Assembly: GCA_002897115.2 (NCBI GenBank)
Contig: BCIH01000007.1
Coordinates: forward strand, 364,726-428,725
Source of the DNA: Prototheca cutis
Taxonomy: Eukaryota; Chlorophyta; Trebouxiophyceae; Chlorellales; Chlorellaceae
Length of the DNA: 64,000 bases
Direction: 5' to 3'
This document shows, piece by piece, positions 24,011-33,972 of the stretch. The position numbers were made by a program, and so were the translations under genes. Every line of letters begins with the position of its first letter. The stretch's first letter is position 1. The notes under the pieces were generated by a model. The model was not told where the DNA came from and ran no database searches. It saw only the letters and a list, made by a program, of their open reading frames with translations.

Positions 24011-24307
24011 TCCTATTCAATTGTTGTCGTCAAGCCATGGTGATGGAGGATACAGGTTGATACACGAAGATTGGTGCGGCGTGCCGGCCTTTTCACCGAG
24101 TCCCCGGGTCGGCTGGAGAGGACCACATTCCGCGCCCAGGACACCCGAGGACTTGCTTACTCCATTCATTTCGTGATCTGCTGCACCCCCCGCGGCCTCG
24201 TTAAGAGCTCATCCCCAGTGGCATGAGGCAAATCCAGCGTTAATGCATTGTGCGATTGTGTGTTATATTTAGAATTGCTGCATCCTCGGATCGAAATTTT
24301 CTTGACG
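24011..24307. promoter_or_regulatory. Shared upstream region, UTP21 (-) and aminotransferase (+)
   Basis: 297 bp between two divergent start codons. TTATATTTAG near 24262-24271 is a weak TATA-like element for the plus-strand gene. No other element recognised. Confidence 0.35.
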
Positions 24308-26075
24308 ATGGCACAGCCGCTGCGTCCATTCGGTCTGGAGCGGTACCTCGCGCCACGGGAGTTCAATGCCAAGCACGCCCTGTGCTCCAGCGACGCCGAG
24401 AGCTGGAACATGTGCGAGATCATGGACCAGGCGGATGATGATAGCAAGGCCAGGTGAGAAGATTGGGGCCGCGTGCGGCGTTCAAAGCCCTGGCACGACT
24501 GGCCGGCGGCTAGGGTTTCGCTCCCCAGTGTTTTTGTGTGGAATCTGGTGGGAAGCTCCCTGCTTCTGAGGGATTCAAAGGCTCTCCTGAAGCAGGTCAC
24601 GCTGCTGACTCCGATGTATTTGCTGTGCAACCAATGCTCCATTTGGGCTGTGGCAGGGGATGCACTCATTGTGGGTGATCATGCCAGCCTCACCGCTGCA
24701 CCTCCTGGAAATGGGGCGTCTGAGAAGCCGGCGTCTTCGCCCATGCCACTGCATTCCTTGTCATTCGAGAACAAAACCAGGGTGATCCCTTGATGGTCAC
24801 AACACCCAGCACAGAACCGTTTTACCCAACACTCCCCGCAAACAGGTGGAAGGAGCTGCGGCTAGGGTACACCACCACCGAGGGCCTGGAGGTGCTGCGT
24901 GAAGAAATCGCAGCGCTGCACTTCTCCACGCTGCGCCCTGACGACCTAGTGCTGGATGCCCCCGGCGATGCCATGTACGTCACGATGCGGGCAATGCTCC
25001 GGCCCGGCGACCACGTCGTGTGCACGTACCCCGGGTACCAGTCGCTGTTCGAGACTGCCCGGAGCATCGGGTGCGAGCTGAGCTTTTGGCGGCTGGACTG
25101 CAGGGAGGCAACGCCGAGATTTTCGGTGGAGGAACTCAAGACTCTGCTGCGTCCGGGGCAGACCCGCATGGTGGTGGTCAACTTCCCCCACAACCCCTCT
25201 GGGTTCCTGCCGCAGCGGGCAGAGTGGGACGAGATCGTGGGCGCCACCCAGGCCGCAGGCGCCTATCTCTTTGCCGATGAGATGTACCGGGGCATGGAAT
25301 TTGACCCCGAGGACCGGATCCCTGCCGCGGCCGACTCGTATGACAAGGGCATCAGCCTGGGGGGCCTGAGCAAGACCGTGGGCATGCCGGGCCTCCGCAT
25401 CGGCTGGATCGGCTGCCGCGACCCCGAAGGTATACACATGGTGGTTGGACTGGGCTGGACTGTGTTTTTTTGGTTCTGAGACCGGCTTGTGTGTGTTTGG
25501 ACCTGTTGTTCTTGCAAGAGCATGACGTGTCATGCTGCTGCCGGCGCGCGGAGCGCATCCCTGTCCCCCCCCCCCCNAAAAAAACCAACTCTTAACCAAC
25601 TCTTAACCACCCCAGTCCCAACCCACCCATATGCGCAGTGATCAAGCGGGTGCTGGAGGTCAAGGACTACACGACCATTTGCAGCTCGGCGCCCTCGGAG
25701 ATTGTGGCGCTGGCGGCGCTGCGGCGCTGGGACGCCATCATGGAGCGGCAGATGGGCCTGATCAAAGCCAACGCGGCGCTGCTGGCGGGCTTTGGGAAGA
25801 GGTGGGCCCGCGTCGTGGACGCGTACCCGCCGCGTGCGAGCACCACGGCGTTCCTGCGGTGGAAGCTGCCGGGAAGCCGCGTGGACGAGATGTCAGACGC
25901 GCTGCTGAAAGAGCAGGGCGTGTTTGTCCTGCCGGGCACGGTCTACGATGCCGAGCTCGTGCCCGACCGCTTCCGCATCGGGTACGGCCGGGCCGAATTT
26001 CCGGAAGCTCTGGCCGCCTTTGAGGCATACCTGGACGCACACCATGCTGAGCTCAAGAGCTCAGAAGAGCAATGA
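24308..26075 (+). CDS. PLP-dependent class I/II aminotransferase, bacterial capreomycidine-synthase-like group
   Basis: Three exons (24308-24453, 24846-25429, 25639-26075) give about 388 aa. The N-terminus has RYLAPREFNAKHALCSSDAE. The core has LRPGDHVVCTYPGYQSLFE, VVVNFPHNPSGFLPQ, LFADEMYRGME and the PLP-lysine motif SLGGLSKTVGMPGLRIGWIG. The C-terminal domain has VKDYTTICSSAPSEIVALAA. This pattern recalls bacterial fold-type I aminotransferases annotated near capreomycidine synthase more than plant enzymes; the substrate is unknown. No targeting peptide is evident. An in-frame ATG at 24248 lies upstream, but the motif-bearing sequence begins right after 24308. The gene starts 297 bp from UTP21 on the opposite strand. 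An N follows a C-run in intron 2 (25577). Confidence 0.82.
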
Positions 26076-26648
26076 CCACCCGTTTCCAGCCTTGCCCGGG
26101 TCTAAGGTGTTGCCGCTGTGAAATGGGGTCATTGTTTCTAGCCAGAGCTGTGATCCATGGTCGGAGCCGTGATCTGGAGCCAGAGCCGCGCCCCAAAACT
26201 CTTGCAATGTTTATCGGCGGTTCCCGCTTTTGGTCTCTTGCTGATACTCGTCCCTTGTCTCGATGCCGTCCAGTCACGCCATGTACACAGGTTCCACCAT
26301 GTCACAGGTAACCCACTCCTTGGTTTTCAAATACAGTGCACAGAAGTCGGTCACCTTCCTCGCACTTGATGTCCATGCGCACGCAGTGCTGTGCGCATCC
26401 TAGAGCAGCAAAACAGACACAAGAGCGTGTTAGTTGTTTGCAGAGCGCAGCATCACCCTGTTGCAACCTTCGCGGGGCTTGTGTGGAGCAGTCGTGCCTG
26501 CGCTGAGGGCTCGGATGAATGCAGCCTTCCCCGGCCGGCAGGCAGTGCAGTGTGGCGCGGCCATCTGGGGCTCTCCGCAAATGTTGTCCAAAACAATGGC
26601 CATTGGCAAGTGGAAAATGTTTCATCGGCGCTGAGTCACCTGAGCATC
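26076..26648. other. Convergent intergenic region
   Basis: 3' flanks of the aminotransferase (+) and prefoldin (-) genes. No gene seen. Confidence 0.5.
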
Positions 26649-27284
26649 TCACTCCTCGAGGTTGATAGCGTTGCCAAACTTGCCGTAGAGTGCCGTCTTC
26701 AGCTCAGCCATCTCCTTGAGAGTCCGCTTCTGTTCAGCCTCCACCTCAGCCTGCTTCTTCGCGTTCTCTCGGACAGCTGTCGCACAAGGGATGAAAAGGG
26801 TGATCTGGATCTCTGGTGGCAGCATGTGCAAGGCAGGCACATGTGGCTGACACCCCTGCGACCACTGCCCCAAAGGGCCCAGCCCAGCCCTGGACTGCCC
26901 AGTCGGTCCCCACAACCTGCTGCACTGGAACCAGCACCACACCCCAGGCGCACACCTTCTTGGACACGCTCCTCGGCTTCATCTTTTTCCAACCGCACAA
27001 AGCACTCCCCCATGAGGTACGGTACCGTCTCCTCGTCCGCCAGCATCAGCTCGTTCTCCGCCTCCTCGAGATCCTCCGCCGCAGCCTGGCGCGCAACGAT
27101 AAAGCAGCGATGCGCGGTGTTTGGCCGGCACGACAAAGCAAGACCGCCCAGTTTTTACACTCAACAAACATGGTCGTCAAAAACACACCTTGAACGCTTT
27201 AAGTTTTGCCCTGATCTCGTGCATGGATGTGTTCAGCCGACTGAACCGGTTGATGCTCTGCTGGTCTTGCAACGTGACGTCCAT
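26649..27284 (-). CDS. PFD4: Prefoldin subunit 4
   Basis: Three exons (27284-27189, 27085-26956, 26776-26649) encode 117 aa, the usual length for this beta-type prefoldin subunit. The start MDVTLQDQQSINRFSRLN, the central DLEEAENELMLADEE with VPYLMGECFV, DEAEERVQEAVRENAKK and the C-terminal LKTALYGKFGNAINLEE match the family along its length. Two coiled-coil helices flank a beta hairpin. The hexameric prefoldin complex hands unfolded actin and tubulin to the CCT chaperonin in the cytosol. All junctions are canonical and in phase. Confidence 0.93.
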
Positions 27285-27630
27285 TATGGCAGCCGGAGAT
27301 TTGCTCCGATGAGTCAAAATAAATTGTTAATGGGACCAGCATCAACAGGAAGTCATGCCCGGGTTTGCCTCACGGGCTCCCTGTCTGATATCGGCCCGGT
27401 GGGTTGGAACATTTGACTGCCGGCAGGTCCTGCGACCGCCGTACTCCAGTAGCGCACTCGCAGTCCAACCCTGCACACAGGGGCCTTCGTGGCCCTGTAG
27501 ATGTTTCATCAGCGATATTTTCCATCGAACAGAAGACAGCCTGCCCAGCGTGCTCAACAAAGGGCCGACCCATTGGCGGCAGGGTTGTGCAGATGCCTGC
27601 GGAAAGCTGGTGTCACGATTCGCCTCTCCA
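27285..27630. other. Region between prefoldin and TIR element copy 2
   Basis: Upstream of prefoldin subunit 4 (-). No gene seen. Confidence 0.45.
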
Positions 27631-27647
27631 CCATGCAGGGCAAAAAT
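27631..27647 (+). repeat. Terminal inverted repeat of element copy 2 (left)
   Basis: CCATGCAGGGCAAAAAT, perfect partner of the repeat at 28302-28318. Confidence 0.8.
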
Positions 27648-28301
27648 GCTGAAACCTTCTCGAGATTCGTCGACTCCCACCTGCACAGCAAGGGCATGTT
27701 TTTCAGACAAGATGCCTGTTGGATCGCATTCCCTTGCCACATCGCTCAGAGGACGGGCTGGGTTCCTTTTTGAAAGGCAGGGCAGGTCGTGCCCAACCCA
27801 CGCCCCTATCGCAGGGAGCAGACGCCCGAGGTGGTGTGCCACGGGCTGCTGCGCTGCACCAACAAGGAGTGCCAACCCTCGAAAGGCGAGCATCGCCTCT
27901 GGAACAGAGACTTGATGGCGTGTCTGAACATGAGGCACATCGTGGAACACCTGCGGAAGACCGGCGAGCGGCCGGACCGCTTCCAGCGCCCAAAGTCGCA
28001 GTAAAATCCATCCTGGGAGGTTATAGCCTTCCAACGGGGGTGGGAACTCCCGGGGCTCCTTCTCTTCCCCGGAAAGGGAAAGCAGCCCCGGGGTCGAAAC
28101 CCTGGGGGCTCCCTTCCCGGGGCAAGGAGCCCAGTGCTCCTTGCCCTAGGAAGGGAAAGCAGCCCCGGAGGTGGTCCATCATTAAGATGGTCATCCACCT
28201 TCCTATTGCCATGCAAAGAGTGTGAAAATTTTCGGGCCATCCGTGATGCCCAGCAACCCCCGGGGTGATGTGACGCTGTTACTGGCTGAGCTGGTTGCAT
28301 T

Positions 28302-28318
28302 ATTTTTGCCCTGCATGG
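28302..28318 (-). repeat. Terminal inverted repeat of element copy 2 (right)
   Basis: ATTTTTGCCCTGCATGG, exact reverse complement of the left repeat. Confidence 0.8.
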
Positions 28319-29684
28319 TAGTGACAAACTACCACCTTTCTCGCCTTGCATGGATAGTCTACAACTCCCGGTCTGGGACTCCAGGTACGTTCTCGCCTCA
28401 GACAATGGTCCTTGTACCTTTGTAAGGCAGCCCAGTGTTCCTTTCCGGGAAATGGCGTAACGCTTTTGGCTCCGTGGCGGGTGTTCGTGAAACCACTTCA
28501 ATCGCGAATACAAGGTGCGCTTTCCCATTCCTGATCTCCTAAATATTTCTAATATACATAGTTCTGAAAGGAACGGGCGTTGCAAAGGCCTGTCTACGCT
28601 GTTCAAAGTGCCCAATCCCTGGCACGGCGCTCCGGGGGTGCTTTGGCGGGGGACTGCATGCAGGCACGCCCACCTCCTCCCGAGAGGTGCCCGCCCATTG
28701 CGTCAGTGCTTTGGGATAAAAACTATCGCGCAGCATGCGAGGTTGGTGGGCGTAGGTGAGCCCTGAAGACCACTGTTACATAGTGGCTTGCCTGTCGGAG
28801 ACGCCCCATTCAAAGTGTCGTACAGGGGGAGAGCAGAGGCAGCACCAGACGGGCCCCCGGTGGTCAGAAGGGCGTGTAAATCGTCGCCCAACATAAACTC
28901 TCACCCAATTCATTCACATGGTCTATTCAATGCCCGACAGGAACTGCTCACTCGTCTACGGGATCGGACGGGAGCTTTGCCGGCACCCGTTTGGTTGACA
29001 GAATCTGATGCGCCCTTGAGCTATCCCGGCTGACACACCAGCGGCCGTTCGGCGCACGCCATGCACACTTTTTACTACACCGGCGCAATCCTCCACAGCG
29101 TTTCACATTTCAACTTGCCATGACGCAATGGAGGATAATTTAGCCCTGCGAAGAGCATAATTTGCAGCATTCGAGCTGCTCCAGGCCGGCCGTAGGGGGC
29201 CGCTCGCCGAGGTGACGGAATCCGGCGCGTGCCCAATCCAGAATGACGCTGGCGCGGGTACCCAGTTCAGAATGCACCCTTCACAGCGGTTTATGCTGTA
29301 ATGAAGCACGGAATGGCAAGTGGTCCACGCTTCGTCGTCCCAGCCGGCCCTGCTTCCACGGAGGTCGCGGCAGAACGTGCGGTTTCGCCACGCCGGAGCG
29401 TGCCTGGGAACGGTGAGGGGCTCTCGGGAGAGTGGGACTCGGCTACACTGTTTGGAGTCTTCATTCCATGTTTTCGGAAACTGTGTCATGCGTTCAGAAT
29501 GAGATTGGAACTCGTGGTTTTTGATGGGGTGATGCTGCTTTGAACCGAAGTCGGTGCTTAACGGGCGGGAGCCGCTATATAGAAGGCAGCCATGCAGCTC
29601 CGGTCAGTTGACGGCCCAGCCCCTTCCGAACACCACTTCGCTGTTCATTATGTCCACATGCGCGAACACACATTTCTCTGCCCA
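28319..29684. other. Long intergenic region
   Basis: About 1.3 kb with no convincing ORF. AT-rich patch at about 28535-28570 and a TATATAG motif at 29576-29582. An ATG at 29592 lies in the frame of the next gene, but that frame is stopped at 29683-29685, so it could only be used with an unplaced intron. Confidence 0.45.
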
Positions 29685-29685
29685 T

Positions 29686-30536
29686 GAACACACGCCAGGC
29701 GGCGAAGCACTGGCTGTTGTCGGGCGCTGGCTCCATGCGGGCCTGCGCATGCTCCAGCCGCGCCTCCCCAGTCCGTCGTGGCGCTGCCGTGGTTCCAGGA
29801 TGCCGTGCGTGACATCGCCCGCCACATCAGCGAGGGCTCCCCATTCCTTGAACTGGTGCGGTTGGACCGCGCGGGCCCCGGTGCCGCGGCGCACTACACG
29901 ACGCTCCCTGTCGGTGAGGGCATTGCTTCGGTCCCGCGGCTCTGGCGTGCAGTGGCTGAAGCTGCCGGCAGCGATCCGGACGTCGTCATCCTCTGCAAAC
30001 GCGTGGCACCTGCGTCCCCGGGGCAGGGCCATCCCTCGGGCCCCGCTGAAGTGCTCGGCCGGGCGGAGGCCGCCTGCCGCAAACTCGTCGGCTCGGGCAT
30101 CGCGGCCGCCGTGCTGTCCGACCGCGTCGGCGAGTGCTGCGATAATAGCACCACCAGCGGCAGTGACGATGACCTAATACCTTTCACAACTGCGCACCGG
30201 CGCGAAGCGGTGGACTGGCTACACCGGCTGGAGCACCGCGTGCTTCACGACCGACACGCCGGATCCGGCGACGAGCCGCCGTCGCCCGCGGCGCGGCGGC
30301 TGTCGCAGGTCAGCCCATGGGCGCAGCAGCGGCAGGATGTGGCTTACTGGGGCGTGGTCGTGCAGAGCCAGCAGCCTACGGGTGCCGAAGGCTGTTACCT
30401 GCTCAAGACCGTCCGCAACGTCGAGCCCACCACGCTGTGCTCCTGCACGCACTACTCGCTGACGAGGCTCTCAGGGGGACAGGGCCTGGAGGCCCAGTTC
30501 CTCAGCAGCTGGCTCAACTCACCGCTTGCGCCCTGA
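29686..30536 (+). CDS. Conserved plant/algal protein of unknown function (5' end uncertain)
   Basis: One open frame runs to TGA at 30534-30536; about 250 residues from the SVVALPWFQDAV block are protein-like. A good acceptor CCTCCCCAG lies directly before it (29771), so the real N-terminus is probably on an upstream exon I could not place. The C-terminal motif AYWGVVVQSQ with GCYLLKTVRNV and CSCTHYSLTRL resembles a plastid-associated plant/algal family of unknown function seen from memory only. The centre has an Asp/Ser-rich low-complexity patch. No catalytic motif is recognised. Confidence 0.5.
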
Positions 30537-31416
30537 CTGATGAGTATGAGAACTCCGGCGGCAGGCAGCGCCAGTGGACGCGTGACGCCGTAACAACTCG
30601 CACCCGATGCCAGGCACGACGCCTGTGCTTTGCTTTTGGACCCCATGGGCGAGACAAAACTCTTTCATTTGTGTGACCCTTCTTTGCATTGATCCCTTTG
30701 ATGTTCACTCGCACGCCGACGGGGCCCCTGTCGCCTGGCGTGCGAGCCACGTTCAGGAACGAGAACCTTTGTGCTGTGTTTGAATGCGACGCGCTTGTAG
30801 AGTACTGGCGTGCTAGGACGTGCCAGTCTTGCGCCCCACCAACACTGTCACTGGAGCTGCGCCGTCACTGCCTGTACCTTTGTTCCCGGTCGGGGGACCT
30901 GCTGTAACAGACCAGCCTGGCATTATTTGTGGCTTTTGGCCACGCTGCCTACGACAGCGTGGAAGTTGCCGGAAAGCTGGGGCTGATTGTGCACTATCTG
31001 ATACTGGACAAACAAAGACCTTGGTTACAGGGTTGGGCGACAACAAAGCAGAGCCTTTTCAGAGACGAGTGACGGGGGTAGCCGTGCGTAGGTTGGCCGG
31101 GGTCAATGCCAGCCAGCCGTGGCAGCCAGCCAGCTGGTATGGAAAGCACAGAACTGTCATGAGGACCCAGCAAAAAGTCGGCAGCGCCGGGGTCACAGAC
31201 ACCGAGCGCCTCGCCGAAGAACAAGCGCAACCCCTCCGTCCTGTCGTTCAAAGTGACCTGGCGACGAGCAGATGTCATGGCTTGGCCTTGGGGGCGGACG
31301 CCTACCACCAGCCTTTCCATGACTAAGAACCGGCAATGGTGGGCGTCTCTTTTTGGTTCGGGAGGGAGGGGGGAAAAAGGAAAAAGCTCGGCCGCGACGC
31401 AGGCTACAGGGTGCGC
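30537..31416. other. Convergent intergenic region
   Basis: Between the unknown-function gene (+) and the permease (-). No gene recognised in six frames. Confidence 0.5.
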
Positions 31417-33509
31417 TCAGTCAAAGAGCTTGTAGCTGGACCAGTTGTTGATGATGCCACGGACCGAGGCGATGGTTGCTGCGATGGCGACGATGAGCAG
31501 GCTCCACTCGATGAAGTGGAGCAGGGCGGAGAAGGGGCCGCCCGGCGCGTAGACCTTGCGGAAGCAGCGGATGGGGAAGAAGACGGCCAGCGGCCAGAAC
31601 GTCAGCGCGCCCACCAGGCCCGCCATGTCGCCGAAGAAGGGCATGATGCAGGCGATCAGCGTGGTGAAGCTGACGTACAGGCTGCGGGTGATCAGGCGGC
31701 CCCACAGTGGCAGCAGGAAATGCTCCTCGTTGTGAGGCACGCTCTCGTTGGCAAAGCCCGTGCTGACACGGTACATGGATGCGGTTTGCGACATGCGGTG
31801 CAGGCGCTCGCTGGCCGTGGACGACAGGCGGTGCAGCATGCTGCTGCGGTGCAGCTCGCCCGTGGGCGCGGTGCCGGGCGCGGCGGCTGTGGCGGCTGTG
31901 GCATCGGCCAGCTTGGCCTCCGAGGGCTCGGCGCCGTCCTTGGGTGACCCAGCGGCGGCCTTGTCATCAGCACCGCCGTTCTCGAGGTCTGCACGGCGGT
32001 TGGCACGGCGGATACGCCATGCCTTGACGTGCGACTCGATGGTGTCAAACATGGGTTGACTGAACACCTGGTATGCGGAGACCATGTGCAGCATGATGCA
32101 GACAAAGCCGACCAGCTGGAGCCACTTGGGTCCCGGGTAGGCATCCAGGATGAAGCTGGGCACGTCGTCACCAAAAGCCGAGTAGTTCGCCACGGCGACG
32201 GTGAAGTAAAAGGCAAATGCCGCGGTGACAGCCACGATGGTGGCGGGCTTCATCGTCTTGTAGGCCTTGGGCGGCTGGCGCAGCGTGTCCTGGACCTCCA
32301 GCAGGATGACGGAGAAGTTGTAGGCAAAGGCGATGCTGCCCAGAGAGCTCAGCACGCCAAAGGTCTTGGCCGCGGGGGTGGTGGAGATGCCGCCCACGCT
32401 GCCCTGGTGTGCGCCAGAATACTTGAGGCCCAGTGCCAGCGCGATCATGGAGTAGAACAGGGAGGTGAACACCCCCAGCGCCGACACCCACCACGCCTCC
32501 TCCAGCGAGGGGACCTGGCTCAGGAAGATCTGCACGGCGCCAAACATCAGCGTGATCTGCCAAACCTTGCCAAAGCAGTCGTCGGCGGGGATGTCGTTCC
32601 ACTCACACGAAATCTGGCCCACGCTCTTCATGGCCGTCGCCGCGGAAATGGTGTACGTGATGCCCACAAGCACCATGTTGGCGCTCTGGGCAAGACTTAC
32701 GCCAATGGCGTACCAGTAGCCAAGGATGCTCTTCACGGCGGTGTGGTACCGACCGTGCTCGACACCATTCACCTCGTACACCTGGGCAAGCAGTCTGTGT
32801 GTTTGGGAGAAAGGGAAATGGCAGGCATTCAGTGAAATCATGAAGGTGTGCTGGCATTCAAGGCACTGGCATCCAGTGAGCATATTTGTTCTTCATCAGA
32901 AACCCCTGGGCTTTGTCAAAAACCATGGGCGTGTTGCGGATGTGCCGTGCCAGTCACGTGGGGTTGGGTCCCAGAACCTGGAGCACAGCTGCCTTCTGCG
33001 CTGGAACCAACTCACAGAGAGGTGAGGAGGGAGACCAAGTAGAAGACGATGACCATGAGGGGACCGGCAACCCATCCCAGGTAGGCAATGGACCGGGGCA
33101 GGGCCAGCACGCCAGCTCCTGCAGAAACAGGGGCGTGCCCGACCGGGGAAGGTGAACCCGACGGCCCGTCGGGAGCCGACCGCAAGGGCAAACCCTTGAA
33201 TCCACCGTCCGGAGCGAAACCGAGATCTAGATCCCGCGAACTCTGTACTTACCGACGATACCGCAGAAGATGTGAATAGAGGCCGTGGTGACCGTGCCTG
33301 AGAGAATAAGGGCGGGGTTGGTCCGGAGGTCAGGGCCTCCGCCGAACGTCCGCCGACATATGCCAGGTGGAGGCCCCTGGCGGCCACCAGCCAGAACTCG
33401 CGGGGTCAAGGCTCACGGAATTCGCACAACACACACACGCGAATGTACCTGTCTTCTGGTTTGTGATGCCATGGGGGTTGGCATCCACTGCCAGGTCGTG
33501 CATCGTCAT
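31417..33509 (-). CDS. Amino acid/auxin permease family (AAAP) amino acid transporter
   Basis: Four exons (33509-33449, 33297-33253, 33118-33016, 32794-31417) give about 528 aa. The N-terminal transmembrane core GTVTTASIHIFCGIVGAGVL and LPRSIAYLGWVAGPL is the AAAP signature for H+-coupled amino-acid uptake. About ten hydrophobic segments follow, including SLAQSANMVLVGITYTISAA, FGVLSSLGSIAFAYNFSVIL and LQLVGFVCIMLHMVSAYQVF. A hydrophilic loop of about 100 residues (RIRRANRRADLENGG to NEEHFLLP) separates the later helices and is longer than usual for plant AAPs. The first exon codes only MTMHDLAVDANPHGITNQKT plus part of a Gly codon. Likely plasma membrane or vacuole; substrate unknown. Confidence 0.9.
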
Positions 33510-33972
33510 GGTACCCGAACCTTGGTTCCGGTCGGGATGGAAGCGTGCCGCGCGGTGCACAAGATCTATTTCCTGTCAACCGCTAGTAAATTTTGCACAT
33601 GCCACTATGTGAAAACACCAGAACAGTAGGGATTGTCTCATTTGTGTGTCGTCTTCCCTGGCGGTAGACCGCGGGGGGGTAAGGCCCGTGAGACAAGGCG
33701 CCGGGCGCTGCCCCTGGTCCCGTGCAAGCCCCGCGCGCCAGGGGTCAGACTCGCAGTACAACTTCCCGGCGATCCCCATGCCCTCATGCCTCAGTCGCGC
33801 AATCTTCCGGAAACGTCATGCAATGCACAGTATACATTTTTGCTAAGCAAGTCAACGCGTACATTGCAATCACACGGGCCCTAGCGGCCTTGATGATGGG
33901 TCGTGCTGGGTCGTGGGCAACTCATACTGGGGAAGGTGTGGGGAAGGTGATCGGGATCTGGAGATTTGGATC
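33510..33972. other. Intergenic region
   Basis: Upstream of the permease and downstream of SYLF1, both minus strand. No gene seen. Confidence 0.5.

Larger units (their letters stand above)
27631..28318 (+). mobile_element. TIR-bounded non-autonomous element, copy 2, carrying a Fanzor-like terminal exon
   Basis: Bounded by perfect 17-bp inverted repeats (CCATGCAGGGCAAAAAT at 27631-27647; reverse complement ending at 28318). It is the inverted sibling of copy 1. The plus-strand exon (about 27810-28004) begins after a possible acceptor CTATCGCAG. It encodes EQTPEVVCHGLLRCTNKEC, KGEHRLWNRDLMACLNMRHI and LRKTGERPDRFQRPKSQ then stop. Differences from copy 1 are mostly conservative (E/K, R/Q, P/S), hinting at former coding selection. 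Copy 2 has an extra GC-rich near-repeat (about 28063-28171) with palindromic CCCGGGG/CCTT blocks. No transposase is encoded, so mobilisation would need factors from elsewhere. Confidence 0.6.

Noticed and set aside
29592..29685. ATG-initiated short frame before the unknown-function gene (starts MQLRSVDGPAPSEHH)
   Set aside because: Same frame as the gene but stopped at 29683-29685, with no convincing donor, so it was not joined.
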